NCBI GenBank assembly: GCA_012522475.1 | Contig: JAAYKH010000011.1 | Coordinates: forward strand, 1-64,000 | Length of the DNA: 64,000 nucleotides | Origin: Chloroflexota bacterium | GTDB lineage: Bacteria; Chloroflexota; Anaerolineae; Anaerolineales; Anaerolineaceae | Direction of reading: 5' to 3' | Shown here: positions 19,036-27,751 of the stretch, piece after piece | Numbering within the stretch: the first letter of the stretch is position 1 | How the letters are laid out: every line of letters begins with the position of its first letter | The notes under the pieces: generated by a model | Seen by the model: the letters and a program-made list of their open reading frames with translations, nothing else | Told to the model about the DNA's origin: nothing | The model's database searches: none | Made by a program: the position numbers and the translations under genes

Positions 19036-19881
19036 ATGAAAAAAGTAGCATTAGTTATGGCCTTTTTGTTAATTTTCACACTAACTGCTTGTAGTAGTAA
19101 AACAGAGGCTAGTGAACCCAAAGAGACAAAAGACAACTCGGGTGGTAACGGCTTTGTCTATGAGCCTAAAATGCCAGTACCAAAAGACCTACCAGTCTAC
19201 CCAGGAGCTGTTCTTTGGAGTGAGGTGGAGGGAGCTTGGGAAGGTGCAGATAGTGGAAATTGGATGTGGCTTTACAATTCAGAGGGAAGCGGAAACGAGA
19301 TTGTTGAGTTTTTCAAGACCGAACTGGAAGCCATGGGATTTGAAATTGGCACAGCACATGCGACACAAGAAGAGTTTGGTGTTTCTGATGTAGATTTTAT
19401 TGTGGCTGTCGGCTTTTTAGATGACGGAATATCTGACCCTACCCCTGATACTCCTGGGCGTGGCTATATGATAACATTAAATCTTGAAGCATGGGAAAAC
19501 CGATCAGCAAAAGCACCAGTAGAACCTGAAAACCCTGATCCTGGCTATGTATATGAACCCGGAAGAGCTATACCAGAAGGCTTACCTGTTTATCCAGGTG
19601 CGGTTTTGACCTTTGATACAGAAGTATGGTCGGCCGAGGGAACAGCTTGGATGTGGATGTATGAGGGGGCTGGTAGTGCGAAGGAGATTCTTGAGTTTTT
19701 TCAAGCTGAATTTGAAAAGTTGGGCTTTGAAATTGAGGAAACATTTGCAGACGACTTCGAGGTTTTTCTTCATGACACAACGGAAACAGTACATCTTGGA
19801 TGGTCGGCTGACGAAAGTGATGACCTGAGTCGGCTTGGCTATATGATTACAGTCAACCTTGATGGATGGGATAACCGATAA
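19036..19881 (+). CDS. Lipoprotein with two tandem copies of a VYPGA-type domain
   Basis: Lipobox LIFTLTAC; two homologous halves (PKDLPVYPGAVLW... / PEGLPVYPGAVLT...), each ending (G)YMIT(L/V)NL. Confidence 0.8.
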   Translation: MKKVALVMAFLLIFTLTACSSKTEASEPKETKDNSGGNGFVYEPKMPVPKDLPVYPGAVLWSEVEGAWEGADSGNWMWLYNSEGSGNEIVEFFKTELEAMGFEIGTAHATQEEFGVSDVDFIVAVGFLDDGISDPTPDTPGRGYMITLNLEAWENRSAKAPVEPENPDPGYVYEPGRAIPEGLPVYPGAVLTFDTEVWSAEGTAWMWMYEGAGSAKEILEFFQAEFEKLGFEIEETFADDFEVFLHDTTETVHLGWSADESDDLSRLGYMITVNLDGWDNR

Positions 19882-19999
19882 TTTGTAAAGATAGACAAAG
19901 AAAGGAAAGCCTCTCTATTCTTTGTTGAGACTAAATAGCCCAAATTAGAGGGTGGTCACTAGACTCTCGCATCATATAGTAATTGACACTTAATGATTA

Positions 20000-20037
20000 G
20001 CATATATTGTGGTTGATTCTCACAATATATGCTTTTT
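20000..20037 (+). terminator. Terminator hairpin after duplicated-domain lipoprotein
   Basis: gcatatattgtg-gttgattct-cacaatatatgc-ttttta, perfect 12-bp stem. Confidence 0.85.
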
Positions 20038-20315
20038 ATAATGACAATTTGGTGGTTTAAATGGAGGGATTGAAAATCATAACATCTTTAAGCTAATCAT
20101 TACACGATAAAACCATCATAAAGAATCGAAAATATCAAGCAGAGACGGGCGATATTTGCACTAAATACCCGTGTAATAGCCATATGTGGGCGTTCCAGCT
20201 ATCACCCGTTGTATGGAATATAGGCTCAACTTACCCCCGTTACAGCCTATCTTCACCATAAGGGGTATAATCCGATGGCTAAAAATATCGAATTGATTTT
20301 GAGAAGTTTATTAAA

Positions 20316-21377
20316 ATGTTAGAAAAACTTACAGGAATCCTTCAACGCTTTGAAGACATTGAAAAACAGTTGGCTGTAGTGGGCGATGACTATACCACTG
20401 CAATAGAGCTCTCTAAAGAACGGTCTGATCTGGAGCCGCTGGTCACGCAGGCACGCGATTATCAACAAACCTTGGCGCGCATCGATGAAACCAAAACCCT
20501 GCTGGAAGCTGACGATGAAGAATTGCGCAGCCTGGCAGAATTAGAACTCGATACGCTCAGGGAGAAGTGCAACCAGCTTGAAGCCAGGCTAAAAAGCTTG
20601 CTCGTTCCTAAAGACCCACGCGATCAGCGCAACGTTATCATGGAAATTCGTGCCGGCGCTGGCGGTGACGAGGCCGGCCTATTTGCCGCGGACCTCTTCC
20701 GGATGTATTCCCGCTATGCTGAACGACAGAACTGGCACAGCGAGATCCTTTCCCTGCATGAAACCGGCATCGGCGGGATCAAAGAGGTCAGTTTTATAAT
20801 CAAAGGCAAGGGCGTTTTTTCGCGCTTGAAATTCGAGTCGGGCGTTCACCGCGTCCAACGGGTTCCTGAAACCGAGTCTCAGGGGCGGATACACACCTCT
20901 ACAGTTACCGTTGCTGTATTGGCCGAAGTCGACGACGTCGAAATCAACATTCCAGATTCAGATATCAACATCGACGTTTTCAAATCCGCAGGCGCTGGTG
21001 GTCAAAACGTACAGAAAAATGCCACAGCAGTCCGCATCACCCACCTGCCCACGGGTATGGTTGTCGCCTGCCAGGATGAACGCTCGCAGCTTCAAAATAA
21101 AACTCGGGCAATGAGTATCCTCAAAGCACGCTTATTTGAAATCGAAGAACAAAAAAAGCAAGCGCAAGAAGCCGCCACCCGTCGCTCGCAAATCGGCACC
21201 GGTGAACGTTCTGAGAAAATCCGCACTTACAACTTCCCGCAGAGCCGTGTCACGGATCATCGCATCAACCTGTCATCCTACGATCTGGGCGGCGTTTTAG
21301 ATGGCGATATCGACGCGTTTATCAACGAGCTCACGCTCGTAGACGAGGCTGAAAAACTGACCCTGGTGGAGGAGTAA
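20316..21377 (+). CDS. prfA: Peptide chain release factor 1
   Basis: GAGGQNVQKNATAVRITHLPTG, RVQRVPETESQGRIHTS. Confidence 0.95.
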   Translation: MLEKLTGILQRFEDIEKQLAVVGDDYTTAIELSKERSDLEPLVTQARDYQQTLARIDETKTLLEADDEELRSLAELELDTLREKCNQLEARLKSLLVPKDPRDQRNVIMEIRAGAGGDEAGLFAADLFRMYSRYAERQNWHSEILSLHETGIGGIKEVSFIIKGKGVFSRLKFESGVHRVQRVPETESQGRIHTSTVTVAVLAEVDDVEINIPDSDINIDVFKSAGAGGQNVQKNATAVRITHLPTGMVVACQDERSQLQNKTRAMSILKARLFEIEEQKKQAQEAATRRSQIGTGERSEKIRTYNFPQSRVTDHRINLSSYDLGGVLDGDIDAFINELTLVDEAEKLTLVEE

Positions 21378-21381
21378 CCCC

Positions 21382-22257
21382 ATCAACCTGCTGGAGACTC
21401 GGAAATTTCTCAAGGAAAAACTGGCATTGGCCGGTTGCGATTCTCCCGGTCTGGTCAGCCTGGTTTTACTGGAGCATACCCTCCAGCAGCCCAAGAGCTG
21501 GCTGCTCAGTCATTCCGAGTACAAACTCACACCCCAGCAACGAAACGCCTTACAAGAAAGCACACAACACTATCTCCAGGGTACCCCGCTGCCCTATATC
21601 CTGGGTACTTGGGAATTCTTCGGGCGCAGCTTTATCGTCACACCCGACGTCCTCATCCCCCGACCTGAAACCGAAATCCTGGTCGAGCTGGCTCTGGAGC
21701 ATACTCGCGCCTTGCAATCGCCGCTCGTCGTCGACGTCGGTACCGGCTCTGGCTGTATCGCCATCAGCCTGGCCGCAGCGCAGGATACGGCAACCGTTTT
21801 GGGGGTGGACCTTTCCTTGCGGGCTCTGCAAATTGCCCGACGGAATGCCCAGCGCTGGGATCAGTCCCGGGTGCACTTTCTCCAGGCCGATTTGCTGTCG
21901 CCGTCGCCGGTCAAATTTGATTTAATTTGTGCCAACCTGCCCTACATCCCCACCCAGGCCCTGGCTGGCTTGTCCGTATCCCGCTGGGAACCGCAGTTAG
22001 CCCTGGATGGCGGGGCTACCGGTTTAGAAAGCATTCACCGCCTATTGGCACAAGCCCAATCCCGGTTAAGCCCAAACAGTGTGATCCTGCTTGAAATTGA
22101 ATCCACCCACGGCACTGACGCCCTAGATGCCGCCCAGGAGTTTTTTCCCCACGCACGCCATCGTTTGGTGCGCGATCTGGCCGGACACAACCGCATTTTA
22201 GAAATCCACACAGCCGATGCAGGCAACCCACAAGATGGGGCACTAAACAATGGTTGA
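21382..22257 (+). CDS. prmC: Release factor glutamine methyltransferase (start codon uncertain)
   Basis: NLPYIPT (NPPY-type), VDVGTGSGCIAISLA; homologous-looking N-terminus extends upstream of the first TTG at 21427. Confidence 0.85.
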   Translation: MNLLETRKFLKEKLALAGCDSPGLVSLVLLEHTLQQPKSWLLSHSEYKLTPQQRNALQESTQHYLQGTPLPYILGTWEFFGRSFIVTPDVLIPRPETEILVELALEHTRALQSPLVVDVGTGSGCIAISLAAAQDTATVLGVDLSLRALQIARRNAQRWDQSRVHFLQADLLSPSPVKFDLICANLPYIPTQALAGLSVSRWEPQLALDGGATGLESIHRLLAQAQSRLSPNSVILLEIESTHGTDALDAAQEFFPHARHRLVRDLAGHNRILEIHTADAGNPQDGALNNG

Positions 22258-22876
22258 TACTCGCATCCTCACCGTTGATGACCCCCAGGCCATAGCCGCC
22301 GCAAAACAGACCATTGACCAGGGCGGTGTCATCGCTTTTCCCACTGACACCATCTACGGTGTGGCGGTTGACGCCTTCAACTCGCAAGCCATCAAAGCGC
22401 TTTATGCTGCCAAACAGCGACCAGATGAAAAAGCCCTGCCCGTTTTAATCGGTGATGCTCACCAGCTAACACAGCTTATACAGCATACCGATCAACGCCT
22501 GCACCGCATTGCCGCTGCATTCTGGCCCGGTCCATTAACCCTAATCCTCCCCAAAAAAATCGGGGTTCCCGCCGAACTTTCGCCTTACCCTACCATCGGT
22601 GTCCGTATGCCAAACCTGGTATTTACCCTGGCCTTGCTGCGAGAAACTGGCCCACTGGCTACCACCTCAGCAAACCTTTCCAGGGGCCCCAATCCAGTTG
22701 ATGCTGCCAGTGTCATCAGCCAATTGGGCGAGCATATTGACTTGCTCCTGGATGGCGGGTCCACACCCGGTCCAACTGCGTCGACAGTCGCAGACCTCAC
22801 CGGTCCGGTTATTCAAATCTTACGCGCTGGGCCAATCTCTCTTGCCGAATTACAGTCCATCGCTGATCCAGGCTAG
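22250..22876 (+). CDS. L-threonylcarbamoyladenylate synthase (Sua5/YrdC)
   Basis: GGVIAFPTDTIYGVAVDA, KQRPDEKALPVLI, TTSANLSRGP, GSTPGPTASTVADL. Confidence 0.95.
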   Translation: MVDTRILTVDDPQAIAAAKQTIDQGGVIAFPTDTIYGVAVDAFNSQAIKALYAAKQRPDEKALPVLIGDAHQLTQLIQHTDQRLHRIAAAFWPGPLTLILPKKIGVPAELSPYPTIGVRMPNLVFTLALLRETGPLATTSANLSRGPNPVDAASVISQLGEHIDLLLDGGSTPGPTASTVADLTGPVIQILRAGPISLAELQSIADPG

Positions 22877-22927
22877 GCCTTCTTTTTACCTGCACCCCGG
22901 TCGTTCTTGATCTTCATCAATTTATTG

Positions 22928-24331
22928 TCATTCAACCGGTTCACGGGGAATTGACGATCCCGGTAGGTCTGGCAATTCACCCTCCTGTGGTAGCTCCTCC
23001 TTAGATGGGTCCGGAGGCGATTCCAGCAGTACATCCGGGATTTCCGTTTCAATCTGGCGAACCCGCGGGTTGAGATACGCTGCCGCACTGGCGGCCATCA
23101 AGACGAAACCACTGCAAATCATCATCAACCCAATGCCGCGTCCACTTCCAACCCCAATCCATCGACCGATGAAGGTGTCTGCCAGCGCACCGCCCTCAAC
23201 CAGCCAGGGGTTAAAAGCCTGATCGGCCAGAACACCGCTGAGAATATATGCCAGGGGCATCATCGAAAGCGAGATCATATTGCGTGTGGCAAAAACTCGC
23301 CCCTGAACCTCTGGGGCAACCTTTTTAGCAAAGATCGCGGAGCTGGGCCCCGTGGAAAAGGGGATGAAAAACATCAATATAAAGAGTCCAGCGCTAACGA
23401 AAATCAGTGAGGGTTGCCATCCCGCCACACAAAAGCCAACCGAGGCCAGGGCGATGAACCCAATCACGGCTCCGATTAAATTCTTTTTCGGTCCGCCCCA
23501 GATGCTCATCAGAAGGCTCCCGGCCAGCATACCAACCCCTGCCACAGTTTGAGCGGTGCCAAATTGAGTTGCAGTGCCAAATGAAAGCACCAATGGGCCA
23601 ATCATTGCGCTGGATAAGTTGGCTGTAAAGTTCACGACCGCAAAATAAAACAACAACCCCAGCAACCCTTTTCGTTCGGCCAGGTATTCCCAGCCAAAAA
23701 TCACGTCTTTGATGATCGCATGCTTATCGTCAGGGTCAAAGTCTTTTCTTTCAGGCTGGGGGATCTTCACAATCACCAGGGTCAAAATCGCAAACAGGTA
23801 GGTCACCACATCAATTAAGATGATCGCTTTCATACCGACACTTGTAACCAGGATGCCAGCTAGGAGCGGGGTCAGAATCGATTCGATAGCGCTGCCCATC
23901 TGCACCATGCTGTTAGCCCGCGAAAGCTGGTCTTTTGGCACCAGCATCACAATTGACGCCGAATACGCCGGCTGTTGAAATGCAGCAAAAATCGAACCCA
24001 GAAAGCTGATCAGGTAAACCGTCCAAACTTCCATCCGCCCTGACAGCAAAAAAATGGCGGTTGCAAAGGTGATGACACCCGAAAGTGAATCTGAAATCAG
24101 CATGATCTTTTTGCGATTCCATCGGTCTGAAAGCGCACCTGCCACAGGCGATAAAATCACCCGTGGCAAAATTGCAAACAAACCTGTAAGCGCAAAGGGT
24201 GTGGCCTGTCCAGTTTGTTCAAAGATCCATACCGCCAGCGCAAAGCCGATCAATCCCGAGCCGATCATCGAACCGAGCTGTCCCAGCCAGATGATAAAAA
24301 AAGTTTTCATCCCCTGTGTAGATTTGTGCAT
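22928..24331 (-). CDS. MFS transporter (MefA/DHA3-like)
   Basis: Twelve-TM-like pattern, GALSDRWNRKKIM motif A, QGRVFATRNM. Confidence 0.85.
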   Translation of the reverse strand: MHKSTQGMKTFFIIWLGQLGSMIGSGLIGFALAVWIFEQTGQATPFALTGLFAILPRVILSPVAGALSDRWNRKKIMLISDSLSGVITFATAIFLLSGRMEVWTVYLISFLGSIFAAFQQPAYSASIVMLVPKDQLSRANSMVQMGSAIESILTPLLAGILVTSVGMKAIILIDVVTYLFAILTLVIVKIPQPERKDFDPDDKHAIIKDVIFGWEYLAERKGLLGLLFYFAVVNFTANLSSAMIGPLVLSFGTATQFGTAQTVAGVGMLAGSLLMSIWGGPKKNLIGAVIGFIALASVGFCVAGWQPSLIFVSAGLFILMFFIPFSTGPSSAIFAKKVAPEVQGRVFATRNMISLSMMPLAYILSGVLADQAFNPWLVEGGALADTFIGRWIGVGSGRGIGLMMICSGFVLMAASAAAYLNPRVRQIETEIPDVLLESPPDPSKEELPQEGELPDLPGSSIPREPVE

Positions 24332-24547
24332 CGTTTTCCTTTACATTGTGTCCGCAATGACCTTCCCACAAAGAGCTTGTGGGAGGGAACTCAACCAAAA
24401 CTCATTCATGTCGATCACACGCCGGGCAATTATTTGGATTTCCAAAAGTTCAGCAGTCAGCCATTACCGATTAAATTATTTGATACAACGCATCAAGTTT
24501 AATATCGCATGGCACGCCTGTCAAACAATTTGAGCGATCGCTGGAAT

Positions 24548-24580
24548 TAAAAACACTCCTTTGTGAAAGGAGTGTTTTTA
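24548..24580. terminator. Bidirectional terminator hairpin
   Basis: aaaaacactcct-ttgtga-aaggagtgttttta. Confidence 0.8.
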
Positions 24581-24607
24581 TGTAAGATTCTTACCAGGAT
24601 GAACAGC

Positions 24608-25585
24608 CTATTTATCCTGACCGGGTACATCTTCGGGCTGCGTGAGTGTTTCCAGCTCAGCTTTGGCAGCCTTCTTTTGTGCTCTGCGTTTGAGGAAATA
24701 CCGCACCAGGAAGTACACCACAATACCCAGCGGGATCAGGAAGGGCAAGCAAAAAATGCCAAACCAGATTAATGAATCCACAACGCTTTGCCCAACTTCA
24801 ATCAGCGCTTCAACAGCAGCTTTGACTGTCCCTTTGGGCTCCCAACCGACGATCTCAATCGGTTGTAATGAGCGTTTGGCAATGATGTCCACTGAAAGTG
24901 CCGAAAGGGCCGCAGATTCTTCTAGGTAGCGCATCCGACCTTTGACAATTTCAATTTCTCCCCGGTAATAGGTGAGCTCGCCGAAGATATCCACCACGTC
25001 CTGCGGATCCTTAGCCTCTTCCATTAACTCAGCCAGCGCTTTTTCAGCCGCCTCCAGATTACGCAACCGGGATTCGAGGTCTGTGAATTCAGCGGTCACA
25101 TCCTGGCCGGAGATATTCTCTGAAATAATGTCTTCACGTGGGTTAGGTGTTAGGTCTTTGATTGAATCCATAATCGAATTCAAACGGCCTGCGGGTACCC
25201 GTACCATAATACTGGCTGTCGGCAAGCTACCCCGATCTGTGTTCGTTTTATACAGGTTGGAAGAGACCACAAAGCCACCGGATTGCTCGGCTATATCAAT
25301 AATTTTCTGCATTGTTATTTCCGGGTCTTCAACCGAAATTCGCATATCGGCGTTATAGATCACCATACGCTCGATTGCTTTTGCTGATTCGCCCAGCCCC
25401 GAAACAAGGCTGCTCTCTTCTTCAAAAGCAAAGTCCGCTTGAACTCCCATTTCATAACTTTCAGCCATTGGTGCATCCGGCACCCTCCACATTTCATCGC
25501 TCGCGGCCGATTTAGGAGCGCAGGCTCCAGCCAATAAGCTGACCCCAAGAAAGACAATTATTAACCATACTCGTTTTGTATGCAT
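24608..25585 (-). CDS. DUF4349-domain lipoprotein
   Basis: Lipobox LLAGAC; YNADMRISVEDPE...SGGFVVSSN, coiled segment, C-terminal TM; start moved to MHTKRVW with RBS. Confidence 0.85.
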   Translation of the reverse strand: MHTKRVWLIIVFLGVSLLAGACAPKSAASDEMWRVPDAPMAESYEMGVQADFAFEEESSLVSGLGESAKAIERMVIYNADMRISVEDPEITMQKIIDIAEQSGGFVVSSNLYKTNTDRGSLPTASIMVRVPAGRLNSIMDSIKDLTPNPREDIISENISGQDVTAEFTDLESRLRNLEAAEKALAELMEEAKDPQDVVDIFGELTYYRGEIEIVKGRMRYLEESAALSALSVDIIAKRSLQPIEIVGWEPKGTVKAAVEALIEVGQSVVDSLIWFGIFCLPFLIPLGIVVYFLVRYFLKRRAQKKAAKAELETLTQPEDVPGQDK

Positions 25586-25693
25586 CAGATTCTCCTCACT
25601 CTCTTGATTCATTATCATTATACATATATTTTATTAACGTCCAAGTTGGAAAAATAGTTCCCAAGTCATAAGTGGTGTTGCAGAGCAAAGGTT

Positions 25694-26425
25694 TTACCAA
25701 CCCTTTGCCAAACGTTCAGCATGCAAAGCTGGTAAACCTGCCGACCTTATCCGCGTTTGAACCCGCTTAATATCATAGGCAACTCGCTGGAATGTCCAGC
25801 TCACATCGCTATCATCATAGATCATATAGGCAGGACGAGGGTCTCGATCACGCGGTTGCCCAACCGACCCGGGATTGATGATACATTTATTCGTCAGAGA
25901 AAATGGTTCACCTTCAACCATCGAGCGATATCGAATGGAAGCCAGGTCCACATCAATTAATGAAAAAATACCTGGCACATGGGTATGCCCAACCAGGCAA
26001 AATTTCGTCTCAAAGTAAAGCATGTTCTGACGGGCAGTCTCCCGATTCAGAAGGTATTCCCATACCGGGTTGCGCGGGCTGCCATGCACAAGCGTAAATT
26101 CATCAACTTCCACACGCTCGGGCAATGCTGATAACCACTGCTTTTTCTCATCCGTTAATTGTGTTCGCAACCATTCCAATGAAGCACGCGCTGCATCATT
26201 AAATGTCTCTACCGGGATTTCATCTAAAATTGCTGCATCATGGTTGCCCTTAATACAAACCAGCCCGGGTAAACAATCGATTATCTCAATACATTCATTA
26301 GGGTCAGGGCCGTAACCAACAATATCACCCAAACACCAAACCTGCGAAATTTCACCTGCATCTGCCAGCACCGCTTGTAACGCGGGTAAATTAGCGTGCA
26401 CATCAGCGATAATCAGGGTTCGCAT
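25694..26425 (-). CDS. Metallophosphoesterase (YfcE/MJ0936-like)
   Basis: IIADVHANLPAL, GDIVGYGPDPNE, GNHD, GHTHVP, NPGSVGQPRD. Confidence 0.9.
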   Translation of the reverse strand: MRTLIIADVHANLPALQAVLADAGEISQVWCLGDIVGYGPDPNECIEIIDCLPGLVCIKGNHDAAILDEIPVETFNDAARASLEWLRTQLTDEKKQWLSALPERVEVDEFTLVHGSPRNPVWEYLLNRETARQNMLYFETKFCLVGHTHVPGIFSLIDVDLASIRYRSMVEGEPFSLTNKCIINPGSVGQPRDRDPRPAYMIYDDSDVSWTFQRVAYDIKRVQTRIRSAGLPALHAERLAKGW

Positions 26426-26428
26426 GCC

Positions 26429-27643
26429 TTAGGGCATAAAGAAGGTGAAAGCCCAGTTACCATCATCTGCGGTTACTGCTGAGTAAGATCCCATAACCAC
26501 CACCCAGGTATTGCCCGGCTTCAGCCTGAAAACTTCACCTGAGGTATCGAAAAATTGAATGGGCTGGTTCCGGTTGGGGGTTTTCCAGGTAATGTCGTAA
26601 GCCAAACCGTCACGGAAGACAACCGCCCGTTTTCCATCATAGTTGTCCCAAATAGCCATATCGTGCAGGGTGGGAGCAATTTCATCGTAGTTAGCAAAGA
26701 TCACTACCACATTTGCAAAAGCCAGCTGCTCATCGGTAATTCGGTCTACCAACGGTATCATGTCAATCGCCTGGCCGGTTTCATTATCAGTCCAACGCAG
26801 GTAATAACCACTTTCTTTATCGTAACGCCATTCTTCAGGGTTTACAGTAGAGAACATGGTCTTTATTTCCACCGCAGTCTCACCACCCCCTGGCACCTCC
26901 GGGTCAAAAGCCATCCCTTCTAAAAGGTAACGTTGTTGAACAACACCCCGCCTGGCAGCAATTTCTGTCAGCGCTGCAGAATCACCAAAAACACTGATGA
27001 CCTGCATGCGCCCATCATCGCACAGACCAGGACACAATTCTTTGCTGCTAATCATCCGGTTTTCAAGGATTTCAGCAATGTGATCTCGCACGGTGACATA
27101 AGCACCTTCCATTCCCAAGATGCCCTCGTAAAGGCTTGTCAGGTAAGGGTCAATCATTCGTCCTGATCGCACCGGCCCGATTGTATCCGCGTCCTGCCCA
27201 TAATAAAGAGCAATAAAACGGTTGCCCCCCGTACCGATATAATATTCGAATACCATATCTGCAAAGGAAAGCCCGGAGTGAGGCCTGCCAGAAATTGGGT
27301 AATTTGCAACCTTAACAAGGATCGGGCGGCGATCCAGAATAGAGGGATCATCTACAACCAGGCCCGTTAATGGGTTCACATTTTCCGGGAAATCCACCGG
27401 CCCTGAGGGTTGTACCACGGGCAGGGGTGTTGCTGTGAAAGTTGCCGTAGCAGTGGGCGCAGCCTCAGTTTGCGTGGCAGTTGGCAATTGTTCCTCTACA
27501 TCTTTTGGCATCGCAGCCAGGGTTTGAGCCGCATAGGTCGCCGCCAATTCAAGGTCAACTGAAGGTTTTCCACTGCAGGCAGCCATCAAGATCAGCATGC
27601 TTCCTAAGAGGATCATTTTTAAGTGTGATTTGGTTTTCAACAT
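26429..27643 (-). CDS. DUF3048-domain (YerB-like) lipoprotein
   Basis: Lipobox LMAAC; NPLTGL, RPILVKVANYPISGRPHSGLSFADMVFEY, RFIALYYGQ. Confidence 0.9.
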   Translation of the reverse strand: MLKTKSHLKMILLGSMLILMAACSGKPSVDLELAATYAAQTLAAMPKDVEEQLPTATQTEAAPTATATFTATPLPVVQPSGPVDFPENVNPLTGLVVDDPSILDRRPILVKVANYPISGRPHSGLSFADMVFEYYIGTGGNRFIALYYGQDADTIGPVRSGRMIDPYLTSLYEGILGMEGAYVTVRDHIAEILENRMISSKELCPGLCDDGRMQVISVFGDSAALTEIAARRGVVQQRYLLEGMAFDPEVPGGGETAVEIKTMFSTVNPEEWRYDKESGYYLRWTDNETGQAIDMIPLVDRITDEQLAFANVVVIFANYDEIAPTLHDMAIWDNYDGKRAVVFRDGLAYDITWKTPNRNQPIQFFDTSGEVFRLKPGNTWVVVMGSYSAVTADDGNWAFTFFMP

Positions 27644-27751
27644 TCTTTTTACCTCAGGTTTACACTTTATCGTATTTTTAAAACAATAATCAATTATATT
27701 CTGTGAATACAAATACGCAAATACGTCTAACAGAAAGAAAATTGCTTTCGT

